A stretch of DNA of 26,853 bases from SFHK01 sp045538305 (GCA_045538305.1 JAZSRC010000029.1:1-26853); one strand, 5' to 3'. Positions 13,921 through 23,110 are shown, counted from the first letter of the stretch. Numbers and translations are program-made. The notes: generated from the sequence alone by a model not told the origin.

Positions 13921-14931
13921 ATGAAGAACTTTGTTAGGACCCTGGTTTTGCTCGTTATGTGCGTGTTGCTTGCAGTAGGTACTGTCACACCGGCATTTGC
14001 AGAGTATGACGTTGTCACTCTGGATCATGCCATCTCGTTTACCGGAATGGAGCTCAACGACCCCATTGACGGCATGTGGCAGGGCGAAAAGGAAAATCCG
14101 GATACGAAGGGCGTTGTTTCATACAACGAGGGTATCTCGGGCGATGGCAAGAGCGTAAAGCTCAACGGCTATCAGTCCGGTAAGAACGTCTCTTACGTTT
14201 ACACCGATCCCAGCGAACTGCATAACAAGCTGATCAAGTTCCGCATGGTCTTCGACGGCACGCTGCCCAACATTGACGCCTCCTTCGTGTCTTTTGCACT
14301 GCGTGTACCGGAGTATTCCTCCAAGTTCTTCTGGGATTCCTACTGCTATTCGATTCTCATTAAGGGCCACCGAGTCGAAGTACAGAAGCATCCTGCCAAA
14401 TATCAGGGCAAGGACAACAACCTGGGCGGAACGAAGGGCAAGACGCCTTTCATTGCCGAACTGGAAACCCCGTTCAAAGCCGGCACCTATGATGTGGAAA
14501 TCGGCGCAATTGACGGCATTTCTCCCAACACCGGCAAGGAAGCCGTAAACCTGATTTTCCGTCTGAACGGCAAAGAACTCGTCAATATGTGGGATGATTC
14601 CGGACGCACGCCACCCGTAACCAATCAGGGATATTTCATCATTGCGCCCATCTTCACTCAGGAAGACGTGCAGGATGAAGTAGCTGCCGATCAATCCCGA
14701 TCTAGCATTACCATTCTGCCCTACAGCGAAGAACCGCTTCCCCTTGAAACAAGTGAAACGGTAAGCGCCGAAACGCCCGCTTCTGTTCCCGCTGCCGACC
14801 AGGCGCCCGCTGCGGAAGCTGAGGAAGCCTCCTGCGGATTGAGTGCAGGCGCGATCATCGGCATTGCAGCCGGCGTTGTCGTCGTAATAGGAGCAACTGT
14901 TCTCATCCTTATAAGACGCAAAAAGAAGTAA
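13921..14931 (+). CDS. Secreted single-pass surface protein with lectin-like domain and C-terminal membrane anchor
   Basis: The 336 residues divide into an N-terminal signal peptide (cleavage probably after TPAFA, about 27), a globular extracellular domain of about 230 residues rich in beta-type segments (SVKLNGYQSGKNVSYVYTDP; AGTYDVEIGAIDG; NLIFRLNGKELVNMW), a Pro/Ala/Glu linker (about 270-300), and a C-terminal helix (GAIIGIAAGVVVVIGATVLI) closed by RRKKK. The layout is a type I membrane protein with its domain outside, not an LPXTG substrate. The domain looks like a concanavalin/LamG-type sandwich, but I do not recognise the family. It lies 12 nt after the beta-helix lipoprotein gene and 18 nt before the permease, so a glycan-capturing surface role is the reasonable inference. 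Confidence 0.6.
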   Translation: MKNFVRTLVLLVMCVLLAVGTVTPAFAEYDVVTLDHAISFTGMELNDPIDGMWQGEKENPDTKGVVSYNEGISGDGKSVKLNGYQSGKNVSYVYTDPSELHNKLIKFRMVFDGTLPNIDASFVSFALRVPEYSSKFFWDSYCYSILIKGHRVEVQKHPAKYQGKDNNLGGTKGKTPFIAELETPFKAGTYDVEIGAIDGISPNTGKEAVNLIFRLNGKELVNMWDDSGRTPPVTNQGYFIIAPIFTQEDVQDEVAADQSRSSITILPYSEEPLPLETSETVSAETPASVPAADQAPAAEAEEASCGLSAGAIIGIAAGVVVVIGATVLILIRRKKK

Positions 14932-14949
14932 GAAGAAAGGGGAATTACC

Positions 14950-15882
14950 ATGAAGAACAAAAGCCTGCTGAGGCGTTTGTGGGAACAACGTCAGCTGCAG
15001 ATGATGGTTATTCCCGGCATGATTTTCATTCTGGTTTTCTTCTATTTTCCGATGTATGGTCTCATCGTTTCCTTTCAGAACTATAAAATAGGCGATCCGT
15101 TGTTTTCACTGAACGCTGATTGGGTAAACTTCAAGCATTTTGATACCTTTATCCATTCTCCGGAATTTGGGAATATCATGCGCAACACCATGGCTATCAG
15201 TGTACTGCGCCTCCTCATTACCTTTCCCGCGCCGATTTTTCTGGCCATTCTGATCAATGAAGTCAAGAACATGCGATTCAAAAAGATCTTTCAGTCCATT
15301 TCCTATTTGCCGTACTTCATTTCCTGGGTTGTGGTTGGCGGCCTGATTGGTTCCCTTCTGTCTTACAACGGAACCATCAACGGCCTGCTCACGGGACTAA
15401 AACTGATTGACGAGCCCATCATGTTCATGGGTGAGAAGAGCATGTTCTGGTATATCTTAATTGGAAGCGATCTGTGGAAAAACGTAGGCTGGAATACCAT
15501 TGTTTTTCTGGCAGCAATGGCTGCCATTGACCCGGCGCTGTATGAGGCGGCAAACATTGACGGCGCAAATCGCTGGCAGTTGATTCGGTTTGTCACATTG
15601 CCTGGCATCGTATCCACAACGATCATTGTGTTCCTCATGACTGTAGGAAGCCTTCTGACATACGGTTTTGAGCCGATCATGCAGCTGACGAACAACCTGA
15701 ACAACAAACAGGTGCTGGAAGTGGCGGAAATTGTGGATACACACGTGCTTAGAATGGGTATCAACCTGGGCAATTATTCCTACGCGACAGCTGTCGGACT
15801 GTTCCGCTCCGTGATATCGGTTGTACTTTTGACAGGTGCAAACTGGATCTGCAAGAAAAAAGTCGGTACCGGACTGTGGTAA
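14950..15882 (+). CDS. ABC sugar transporter permease, CUT1 family (LplB/YteP type)
   Basis: This 310-residue inner-membrane protein has six hydrophobic segments and the permease EAA loop (about 199-220, YEAANIDGANRWQLIRFVTL then PG) that contacts the ATPase. The start FPMYGLIVSFQNYKIGDPLF and the C-terminus GTGLW are typical of LplB-like permeases that import oligosaccharides from plant or host glycans in Bacillota. AAAGGGG precedes the ATG. It pairs with the permease at 15917 and the binding lipoprotein at 17306. No ATPase gene is in the operon, which is usual for this family, where one MsmX-type ATPase serves several importers. Confidence 0.93.
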   Translation: MKNKSLLRRLWEQRQLQMMVIPGMIFILVFFYFPMYGLIVSFQNYKIGDPLFSLNADWVNFKHFDTFIHSPEFGNIMRNTMAISVLRLLITFPAPIFLAILINEVKNMRFKKIFQSISYLPYFISWVVVGGLIGSLLSYNGTINGLLTGLKLIDEPIMFMGEKSMFWYILIGSDLWKNVGWNTIVFLAAMAAIDPALYEAANIDGANRWQLIRFVTLPGIVSTTIIVFLMTVGSLLTYGFEPIMQLTNNLNNKQVLEVAEIVDTHVLRMGINLGNYSYATAVGLFRSVISVVLLTGANWICKKKVGTGLW

Positions 15883-15916
15883 ACTGCCCTGCAGCTTAGA
15901 TGAAAGGTTAGATGCT

Positions 15917-17278
15917 ATGAAATTGAAAGCAAAGCCAGCGTACGGGCAAGAGAAAAAGCCGGAACGTGACCGCCTGCAATTTCAGAAGAATACGATCATG
16001 ATTATTCTGCTGATTGGCGCGGCGCTGTCCTTCCTGCGCTTGCCACTGCTCAACGTGATGCACCAGAATCTCTCTTTTTCTGCGTCGGAACTTATGTTCA
16101 AGCCAGAAATAACGATGAAGGTACAGGCGTTGGGCAGCGGCGGCAAGGCCGTTCTTTCCTCTCCGGTGTGGGCCATACCCATGGCGCTGATCTTCATGGT
16201 TGCCGCACTGATATGTATCTGTACAGACCGTAACGCCCGGAAAATCTTCCGCTGGGGACGGATCATCAGCGGCGTGCTGGCAGCAGTGTGCGTGATCCTT
16301 GCGTTCATGCTTTTGTCTGTTGATATTATGAACATCGAAATCCGGATGGGTATGGGCGTACTTATTACGATCCTTTGCCTGCTCGGGTACATAATCTACG
16401 CCGTTTGCCAAAAGAAAACTTCCATATTTGAGGTGAATATCTATCTGATCCTGACTCTGCTGGCCGTTGTACTGGTGTATCCTTACATCAACACGCTGGC
16501 GCTGTCCTTCGATGCGTCTGGTGAAAGCATAACCGCCTTTCCCAAAGAGTTCACCCTGAACAACTTCCGCTATGTTCTTGTCAATCCCAAGTTCTATAAC
16601 GGCGTGCTTGTGACCGTTTCCCGTACAGTGATTGGCGCTACGTTTTCTCTGCTTTGCACATTGATCTTTGCTTACGGACTGTCCAAACCCCACTTGATCG
16701 GCGGCAAGATCTATAACAGGCTGTGCGTGTTTACGATGTATTTCAGCGGTGGCCTGATCCCTACGTTCATTGTCTACGGAAAGCTGGGTCTGGTCAATAA
16801 TTACATGGTGTATATCATTCCGAATCTGATCAATGTGTTCAACATGATCCTGGCGATCAATTACTATAAAGGAATCTCACCCGCACTCGAAGAATCTGCA
16901 AAGATAGACGGAGCCAGCGACTTTCAGATTCTGTTCAGTATTATGATCCCGATTTCCGCCCCAATCGTTGCAGTGCTTGGGCTTTTCAATGCGGTCTCCC
17001 AATGGAATTCCTGGTATGACGCCTATATCTACATGATTGGAAGGCCGGATTTAAAGCCGCTTCAGAATGTATTGATCGATATTGTCAACGAAAGTCAGCT
17101 GGATAAATTCCTGGCTGATCTGCCGATTTCCATCAAGAACGAGCTGTCGCAGTCGCCTGTGGGCCAATCCATCGTTGCGGCCGCGATCATTCTCACCATT
17201 GGTCCGATTATCCTGCTCTATCCTTTGCTGCAGAAGTATTTTGTCAAGGGCATGATGCTGGGTGCTGTAAAAGAATAA
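15917..17278 (+). CDS. ABC sugar transporter permease, CUT1 family (YtcP/LplC type) with extra N-terminal membrane domain
   Basis: This protein has 453 residues from the ATG at 15917; in-frame codons upstream overlap the previous gene and lack a binding site. Residues about 170-453 are a complete LplC-like permease, starting IFEVNIYLILTLLAVVLVYP and carrying the EAA loop (about 325-347, LEESAKIDGASDFQILFSIM). The usual family length is about 290-300. The first 170 residues are additional: membrane helices at about 26-41, 84-102, 114-133 and 144-163, with an external loop of about 40 residues between the first two. The extension does not look like a permease duplication. It may be a sensory or scaffolding module. 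The gene is otherwise in the normal position between the partner permease and the binding protein. Confidence 0.9.
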   Translation: MKLKAKPAYGQEKKPERDRLQFQKNTIMIILLIGAALSFLRLPLLNVMHQNLSFSASELMFKPEITMKVQALGSGGKAVLSSPVWAIPMALIFMVAALICICTDRNARKIFRWGRIISGVLAAVCVILAFMLLSVDIMNIEIRMGMGVLITILCLLGYIIYAVCQKKTSIFEVNIYLILTLLAVVLVYPYINTLALSFDASGESITAFPKEFTLNNFRYVLVNPKFYNGVLVTVSRTVIGATFSLLCTLIFAYGLSKPHLIGGKIYNRLCVFTMYFSGGLIPTFIVYGKLGLVNNYMVYIIPNLINVFNMILAINYYKGISPALEESAKIDGASDFQILFSIMIPISAPIVAVLGLFNAVSQWNSWYDAYIYMIGRPDLKPLQNVLIDIVNESQLDKFLADLPISIKNELSQSPVGQSIVAAAIILTIGPIILLYPLLQKYFVKGMMLGAVKE

Positions 17279-17305
17279 CAAACAATGAGAAAGGCTGGGT
17301 TGATC

Positions 17306-18958
17306 ATGCGTAAAACAAAATGGATGCGTATCCTATCGTGCTCAGTGTGCCTGGTACTGGTTCTGGTTTTGCTGACCGGCTGCCAGTCGGGCAACAATAA
17401 AGACAAGACAGATGCCGAGAAGGACGATCTGCTGGAGTTCGAATTCTACCGAAACTACAGCTGGGATGTGGGCAAGTATGAATTCGATGAAACCAATCTG
17501 ATCTCCAAATGGGTCATGGACAATAAAAAGGTAAAAGTGAATTTCACTTGGCCCGGCGGCAGCGCCGAGGATAAATTCAATCTGATGGTCGCCAGCAATA
17601 CCCTACCCGAAGTTATCATGATCTCCCGCGACAGCACCTGGCTGAACCTGATCAGCGATGACGGTCTGAGCGACAAGATCATGCCGCTGGATGATTTTTA
17701 CAACAAGTATGAAGGCTACCGGACCAATGTTGCCAAGGAGACCGTAGACTTCACGCGTATCAACGGCAAAATCTACGGCATGCTGAACTGGCCCAAGCAG
17801 GGCGACTGGATGGGCTACGGCACAGGTCTGGTCATTAACAGGAAGATCTATGAGGAGCTTGGCTCTCCCGATATTTCCACGCTGGATGGCCTGTATGAAT
17901 ACCTGAAAATGGTCAAGGCGGCGGATCCGTCCATCGTTCCCTTCCAGCCCGCTTCGGGCGAGGTAACCTTTGGCTTGTTGTGGTGCTGCTTTGGCGATGG
18001 ACGAATTCCTGAAGATACCTATGGTATCATGCGTAAGGATGTTGACGGCAAGCTGGTGCACATTATCAACGATCCTAAATTCCCGGAATTCATCACCTAT
18101 CTGCGCAAACTGTACAAGGAAGGCCTGATCAGCCCTGAATACTCTATCGAAATGGCCGAGCCGATCATGACCAAGCTGAAGAAGCAGAAGGTTGCTGTGC
18201 TTTGCGCCGTGGACGGCATCAACATTGCGGACTCTGCCCGCAGTATTCTGGAAGCAGCCGGCCGCGAGAATCCGTACGACTGCATTGCCCTTCCCGCAGC
18301 GCCCGGCACAGATCCCTCCACCATCGTTTCCGGTCAGTCCTCTTCTGTGGGCTGGAATGTGATCTGTCTGACCCAGAACGCCAATTATAAAGACGGCGTA
18401 TATGTTGAAGGCCGCGCAGAAGCAATTTATCAGTATCTGGACTGGGTATTCTCCAATGAAGGCCAGCGCTTGATGCTGTGCGGACCCGAGGGCGAACTGT
18501 GGCAAGGCCTGGACGAGAATGACTTCCCGATCTTCAAGGAAGGAAAGTCTCTGAATCTGACCAGCGAAGAAATGAAGCGGTTGCCCGTGGGCAACTTCAT
18601 GTATCCCGGCAATGCCTCTTATGTTGACTCCCTCAAAAACACCCTTTTCGGAACCCTGGATCCCTCCCAGCGTGAGTGGCGCGTCAATCAGCAGATGAAG
18701 TTTGCCAATCAGCTGCGGGAAGCGACCGAGTTCACCGGCATTGAATCCATTGACGATATCGAAATCAGCCAGATTTACGTCCGCGCCGACGATTACTGGA
18801 AGGGCAAGATGGTGGAACTGGTTGTGAGTGATGACGATATAGACACGATGATTGCCACGATCAAGAAGGATTTATACGGCAACTATGCCTATGGACGATA
18901 TGAAGAATATGCGACCAGCGTGTGGAAGGAAAACCGCATAAAGATGAACCTGGACTGA
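17306..18958 (+). CDS. Extracellular solute-binding lipoprotein of the sugar ABC importer (LipO/YtcQ type)
   Basis: This 550-residue protein captures oligosaccharides outside the membrane and passes them to the two permeases. A basic start is followed by a hydrophobic core and lipobox LLTGC (Cys26). An acidic, Lys-rich linker leads to a large two-lobed domain typical of the 500-550 residue LipO-type proteins, with KFNLMVASNTLPEVIMISRD, INGKIYGMLNWP and YQYLDWVFSNEGQRLMLCGP as recognisable segments. An in-frame ATG at 17285 lies seven codons upstream, but AAAGG sits between the two and favours the second. A hairpin at 18982-19006 follows it and probably protects this part of the message, as binding proteins are needed in excess. 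Confidence 0.92.
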   Translation: MRKTKWMRILSCSVCLVLVLVLLTGCQSGNNKDKTDAEKDDLLEFEFYRNYSWDVGKYEFDETNLISKWVMDNKKVKVNFTWPGGSAEDKFNLMVASNTLPEVIMISRDSTWLNLISDDGLSDKIMPLDDFYNKYEGYRTNVAKETVDFTRINGKIYGMLNWPKQGDWMGYGTGLVINRKIYEELGSPDISTLDGLYEYLKMVKAADPSIVPFQPASGEVTFGLLWCCFGDGRIPEDTYGIMRKDVDGKLVHIINDPKFPEFITYLRKLYKEGLISPEYSIEMAEPIMTKLKKQKVAVLCAVDGINIADSARSILEAAGRENPYDCIALPAAPGTDPSTIVSGQSSSVGWNVICLTQNANYKDGVYVEGRAEAIYQYLDWVFSNEGQRLMLCGPEGELWQGLDENDFPIFKEGKSLNLTSEEMKRLPVGNFMYPGNASYVDSLKNTLFGTLDPSQREWRVNQQMKFANQLREATEFTGIESIDDIEISQIYVRADDYWKGKMVELVVSDDDIDTMIATIKKDLYGNYAYGRYEEYATSVWKENRIKMNLD

Positions 18959-18981
18959 TCAACAGGTTTGTTTTCCGGCTT

Positions 18982-19006
18982 GGAACCCTGCTGAATGCAG
19001 GGTTCC
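18982..19006 (+). terminator. Intercistronic hairpin after the binding-protein gene
   Basis: A perfect 10-bp stem (GGAACCCTGC at 18982-18991 with GCAGGGTTCC at 18997-19006) has a 5-nt loop. No U-tract follows (TGTGCTAAAATGG), so it is a partial terminator or a 3' end stabiliser within the operon. The 101-bp gap separates the transport genes from the enzyme genes. Confidence 0.6.
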
Positions 19007-19059
19007 TGTGCTAAAATGGAAAAGCGCGGTTTTTCTATAAAACAAAAGGAGTCCGGTCA

Positions 19060-21183
19060 ATGAAACAGCCAATCAAAAACTGGTCTCAGATGGCGAATTG
19101 GGGGCACTACAATCGCAAATATATCAACGCCATCATGAAAAAGAAGGAATTGTTCGAAATACGGATCGGCGTATGCTCTTTAGATCATACAAAGGGCGCA
19201 GACCGCTTCACCTGGAGCGGCATCAGCGGAAATCCGTCCTTTGATTATCTTACATCCGCCCGCGTTCACTATACAGGCCCCATCAGCTTATCGGGCGGAT
19301 ATTCTTTTATCACCTTGCAGTATGAAGACTTCGTCTTTAATCTTGAGTTTGTCTCAAGTGCTGCCGGCTTTGTCTACAAGCTGTCCCCGGTCACCCTCAG
19401 CCGTCTGTACCGCTTTACCATTGGTTTTTACGCAGGCAGTCAGGGAAAAGAGGCTGTCGGTTCTGTCATGATGGGGGATCGCTTTTGCGAACTGCGCAAT
19501 CATGCGTCCGGGACGCATTGTAAGGCATATGTTCTGAGCAGCAGCTGGACTTGTGATGGAAATACAGCGGAAGTTGACGGCAGAGAAACGGTATATATCA
19601 CGGATATTCCGAATATATGCACAGATTTCTTGGAGCAGTTGCTTTCAGAGGGAAAAGCGCGTGAAGCTGCCGATGCCATCAGAGGCAATGGGGATCTTGG
19701 GGGTGAAACGGTCCTCTCTATGATTCGCGCTGCAGGCTGGAACAAGGTGTACGACCATGTGAACGACGCCTTCCAAATCGATGTATCACGGTTATGGGCT
19801 CCGGAATCCTGCTATTACAGCTTCTATTGGGACAATTTGCTGGATTCGCTTCCCGTAGCGCTTCAGCACAAGGAATCTGCTTATGACCAGTTCGAATCCA
19901 TCTGCAGCGAATTCAAAAACGGACGCCTGCCCCAGTGCAGCTGGGAATGGGGTTCCTCCGGAATGATCAATCCCCCCATCGGCAGCTATTGCCTGCTTAA
20001 GGTGTATCAGCAGTATCGGGAAAAGGAACTGCTCGAACTATATTTCCGGTATTTTTACGAGACAAATCGGGTTTTGTTTGCCCAGAAAAGCGATGGCGTG
20101 ATCGGACTGATTTCTTTATTGGGCCCTGAAGAAAAAGATCAGTCCCTTAAGGTTTCCCAAACCAATGCCGCCATGGCCAGCGCGCTGGCAACCGGGCTGG
20201 ATAACAGTCCCATGTATGATGAGAAAGAAAACTTCATCGACGTAGGGATGAGCTCCATCTATGCGCTGGATTGCCTCTGTCTCAGTCTGATTGCAAAAGA
20301 ACTTGGCGACACAGAACGCTATGATCAGATACACCTGGCATATCTTTCGGCTAAGGATGCAATCAATGAATATCTGTGGGATGAAGAAAACGGCATTTAT
20401 TGCAACCGCGGCATGGACGGAACGCTGAAAACCGTTTATTCCCCCACCAGCTTCTATCCTCTGTTGGCTTGTGATGTTCCGCCTGAACGCCGAATGCGGC
20501 TGATTCATGAGCATCTCATGAATGAAGATGAGTTCTGGGGCGAGTATGTCATTCCAAGCATCGATAAGCGCCACCCAAGCTTCCTTAAGCAGGATTACTG
20601 GGAAGGGTGCGCCTGGGCGCCGATGAATTTCCTGGTATACGAGGGTCTGCGAAACAGCAGTGAGCATAAAGCGGCCTCCATGCTCGCGCAGAAAAGCGTG
20701 GCGATGTACCGGTACAACTGGGACAACTTCGGTTGGGTGCTGGAAAACTATAATACATTGACCGGCTCTATCACGCCAAACTGCGTGCCCATGTATACAT
20801 GGGGAACCTTATTGGCCTATCTGGGCGTTCAGGAGCTGATCAGACCTTGTATCGATGGGATCGAGTTTGGAAATCTTTCCGGTGAAGCGCAGGGCATAGA
20901 GAATGTCCGAATCGGCGGCCGCCGGGTCGCCGTTCAGGCAAAGCAAGGCATCTTAATTGAAGCAGACGGTCAGCTGCTGATCAAAACGGATATTCCCGCC
21001 ATTATCCGTTTCGATCCGGCCGAAATGGAAAAATGGCAGATCGAAACCGATACCGACGGCGCTGCTGTGACCGCATCGGGGGAACAGATACCCCTGCATA
21101 CCGGCGTCAATTGTTTTACATCCGCTATTGCAAGCGCACTGTTTTCCTCCTCGGTTGACAGGGCAGTGAAGGAGGCGTTATGA
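19060..21183 (+). CDS. GH63-like (alpha/alpha)6 glycoside hydrolase, cytoplasmic
   Basis: This 707-residue protein has no signal peptide, so it acts on imported sugars. Residues about 1-230 look like an N-terminal beta-sandwich. The rest is an (alpha/alpha)6 barrel with landmarks of the GH63/GH37 clan (GH-G): YSFYWDNLLDSLP (about 253-265), GLDNSPMYD (Asp381, the probable general acid), YWEGCAWAPMNFLVYEGL (about 513-530) and WVLENYN (Glu562, the probable general base). Family members release glucose or mannose-type residues from alpha-linked glycans by inversion; the substrate here is unknown. AAAAGGAG precedes the ATG. It overlaps the next gene by 4 nt (ATGA). The assignment to GH63 itself, as opposed to a related uncharacterised family, is not certain. 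Confidence 0.72.
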   Translation: MKQPIKNWSQMANWGHYNRKYINAIMKKKELFEIRIGVCSLDHTKGADRFTWSGISGNPSFDYLTSARVHYTGPISLSGGYSFITLQYEDFVFNLEFVSSAAGFVYKLSPVTLSRLYRFTIGFYAGSQGKEAVGSVMMGDRFCELRNHASGTHCKAYVLSSSWTCDGNTAEVDGRETVYITDIPNICTDFLEQLLSEGKAREAADAIRGNGDLGGETVLSMIRAAGWNKVYDHVNDAFQIDVSRLWAPESCYYSFYWDNLLDSLPVALQHKESAYDQFESICSEFKNGRLPQCSWEWGSSGMINPPIGSYCLLKVYQQYREKELLELYFRYFYETNRVLFAQKSDGVIGLISLLGPEEKDQSLKVSQTNAAMASALATGLDNSPMYDEKENFIDVGMSSIYALDCLCLSLIAKELGDTERYDQIHLAYLSAKDAINEYLWDEENGIYCNRGMDGTLKTVYSPTSFYPLLACDVPPERRMRLIHEHLMNEDEFWGEYVIPSIDKRHPSFLKQDYWEGCAWAPMNFLVYEGLRNSSEHKAASMLAQKSVAMYRYNWDNFGWVLENYNTLTGSITPNCVPMYTWGTLLAYLGVQELIRPCIDGIEFGNLSGEAQGIENVRIGGRRVAVQAKQGILIEADGQLLIKTDIPAIIRFDPAEMEKWQIETDTDGAAVTASGEQIPLHTGVNCFTSAIASALFSSSVDRAVKEAL

Positions 21184-23072
21184 TATATAGTAAGAGTCAT
21201 TCCGGGTTTTGCAAAGCCCCCGAAAGCATCAGCGGCGTATACCGGATATATGAGAACCAGCTTAGCGTAAGCGTTGATAAAGACTGCGAAAATGCCTTTG
21301 CCGAGTTCACGCTGTGCTTCCCGGCAGACGGCGATGAGTATGTGCTCTTTCCTGCCTGCTGTTATGATGGCAACCGCTTCAGGAGCCTTAAGCGGGAGTA
21401 TCCGCCTATGTTCAAGCCCGAAGAAGCCGCAGTGGACATGCCGGTTACCATCACGGATGTCATTCGACTTAATGAGGATGGGAGCGGCAAAATTGAGGTG
21501 ACCACAGGGGATGTAAGCGTTCCCTGTGTGGGCGTGTATTCCCGAAGCATGAAGCGCGGGCTTTTGTTCTTTACCATCCAGGAGATTGACGGCATCAATC
21601 TGGGTCTCTCTTATGAAAAAGGAAAGATCGGCGTCTCCTATCCTCATATGCGCAGGGAAAAGATCTACCGCTGGCCTTTCATGAATAAGCAATCCGATCC
21701 CGGGATTTCATTCAAGGCAGGCCAGACGATCACAATTCCATACAAACTGTTGGATTTCCTCTGCGAAAGTATGGAGGATTTTTATCAGGTTTTCTTTGCA
21801 CATCGGAAATGTATGGGGATGGATGCAAAACGCCCGAATATCCTTCCCTTTCATGAACAGCTCGAAATCCAAATTGATAAATTCAATGCCATGAACTGGC
21901 AGCCCGGCGCTGAATTCTATCGGACAGTGCCCTTTGGAGACGCATGCCTGGCCTGGCAGCCAGGGTGGGTCGGCGGCGGTATGTCCAGCTACGCTTTGAT
22001 GAAGTTGGGCGGAGAACGGGAATGGCAGCGCGGTATGGCAACCCTCAGGCATCTGTTCAGAAGCCAGGCGCCATGCGGTTTTTTCTACGAAGGAACGGAT
22101 GAAAACGGAAAAATCGTATACGAACCCGGCGGCGTGAATCCGCTATTGATTCGCAAATCTGCAGACATGCTGTATTTTCTGTTCAAGCACTTCCGCCTGA
22201 TCGAGGAGAGGGAGCATAAAGTCCCGCAAGATTTTGTTGCAGGAACCAAAAAGCTTGCCGATGCGTTTGTCGGGCTATGGGAGAGGTATCATCAGTTCGG
22301 TCAGTTTATCTGCGCGGACACCGGTGAAATCTTTGCCGGCGGGTCTACCAGCGGCGGTATTGCCCCTGCAGCTCTGGTGTCCGCTTACCGATATTTTGGT
22401 GACAGGCGGTATCTGGAGGTCGCCCTGGAAAGCGCAGAGCAGTACTATACCCGCGATGCGCAGAATGGATATACCACAGGCGGACCGGGAGAGATTCTGC
22501 AGGGACCGGACAGCGAAAGCGCCTTTGGTCTTTTAGAGAGCCTTACAGCTCTGTACGAAGAGACGCGGGAAGAAAAATGGCTCCATCGGGCGGAATTCAT
22601 GCTTCACCAGTGCAGCAGCTGGGTTGTGAGCTATAACTACCGCTTCCCGGGGGACAGTGAATTTGCCCGCCTTGACATGAAGACGGTGGGCAGTGTGTTT
22701 GCCAACGTACAAAACAAGCATTCCGCTCCCGGCATCTGCACGCTGTCGGGCGACAGTATTCTCAAAATCTATCAATGGACGGGAGACGAAGCTTATCTTG
22801 AGCTATTAAAGGATATCGCGCTGACCATCAGCCAGTATATGTCTACGGATAAGCGGCCGATCTGCTCTTGGGATGTTCCCAAGGACGCCAGTCTGCTAAA
22901 TGACGACAGCATTCGCGCGGAGCGGGAAAAACTGCCTCAGGGATTCATCTGTGAGCGTGTCAATATGTCCGACTGGGAAAGCCAACGTTGCGTAGGCGGC
23001 GTATTCAATGGGAGCTGCTGGAGTGAAACTAGTAACCTTTTGACGCTGGCAGAAGTAATCCCCTATCTTTGA
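21180..23072 (+). CDS. Unassigned six-hairpin glycosidase-like protein, cytoplasmic
   Basis: This 630-residue protein starts on the ATG that overlaps the stop of the previous gene by 4 nt and has no signal peptide. Residues about 1-195 read as a beta-sandwich. The remainder shows repeated helical pairs typical of (alpha/alpha)6 barrels, for example GGIAPAALVSAYRYFGDRRY (about 392-411), GPDSESAFGLLESLTALYEE (about 442-461) and a conserved-looking NKHSAPGICTLSGDSILKIY (about 512-531). Several acidic residues (Asp380, Glu383, Asp444, Glu446, Asp525) could be catalytic. I cannot place it in a CAZy family. Its translational coupling to a GH63-like gene and its position between two glycosidase genes make an enzyme acting on the same oligosaccharide the best inference. 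Confidence 0.6.
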   Translation: MIYSKSHSGFCKAPESISGVYRIYENQLSVSVDKDCENAFAEFTLCFPADGDEYVLFPACCYDGNRFRSLKREYPPMFKPEEAAVDMPVTITDVIRLNEDGSGKIEVTTGDVSVPCVGVYSRSMKRGLLFFTIQEIDGINLGLSYEKGKIGVSYPHMRREKIYRWPFMNKQSDPGISFKAGQTITIPYKLLDFLCESMEDFYQVFFAHRKCMGMDAKRPNILPFHEQLEIQIDKFNAMNWQPGAEFYRTVPFGDACLAWQPGWVGGGMSSYALMKLGGEREWQRGMATLRHLFRSQAPCGFFYEGTDENGKIVYEPGGVNPLLIRKSADMLYFLFKHFRLIEEREHKVPQDFVAGTKKLADAFVGLWERYHQFGQFICADTGEIFAGGSTSGGIAPAALVSAYRYFGDRRYLEVALESAEQYYTRDAQNGYTTGGPGEILQGPDSESAFGLLESLTALYEETREEKWLHRAEFMLHQCSSWVVSYNYRFPGDSEFARLDMKTVGSVFANVQNKHSAPGICTLSGDSILKIYQWTGDEAYLELLKDIALTISQYMSTDKRPICSWDVPKDASLLNDDSIRAEREKLPQGFICERVNMSDWESQRCVGGVFNGSCWSETSNLLTLAEVIPYL

Positions 23073-23110
23073 CCCTTAAGCAACAATGAACGGTGCGGAG
23101 GTATAATGTA

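Noticed and set aside
19007..19059. Internal promoter before the enzyme block (TGCTAAAAT)
   Set aside because: The -10 candidate is fair but no acceptable -35 is found at 16-18 nt, and the site overlaps the foot of the hairpin.
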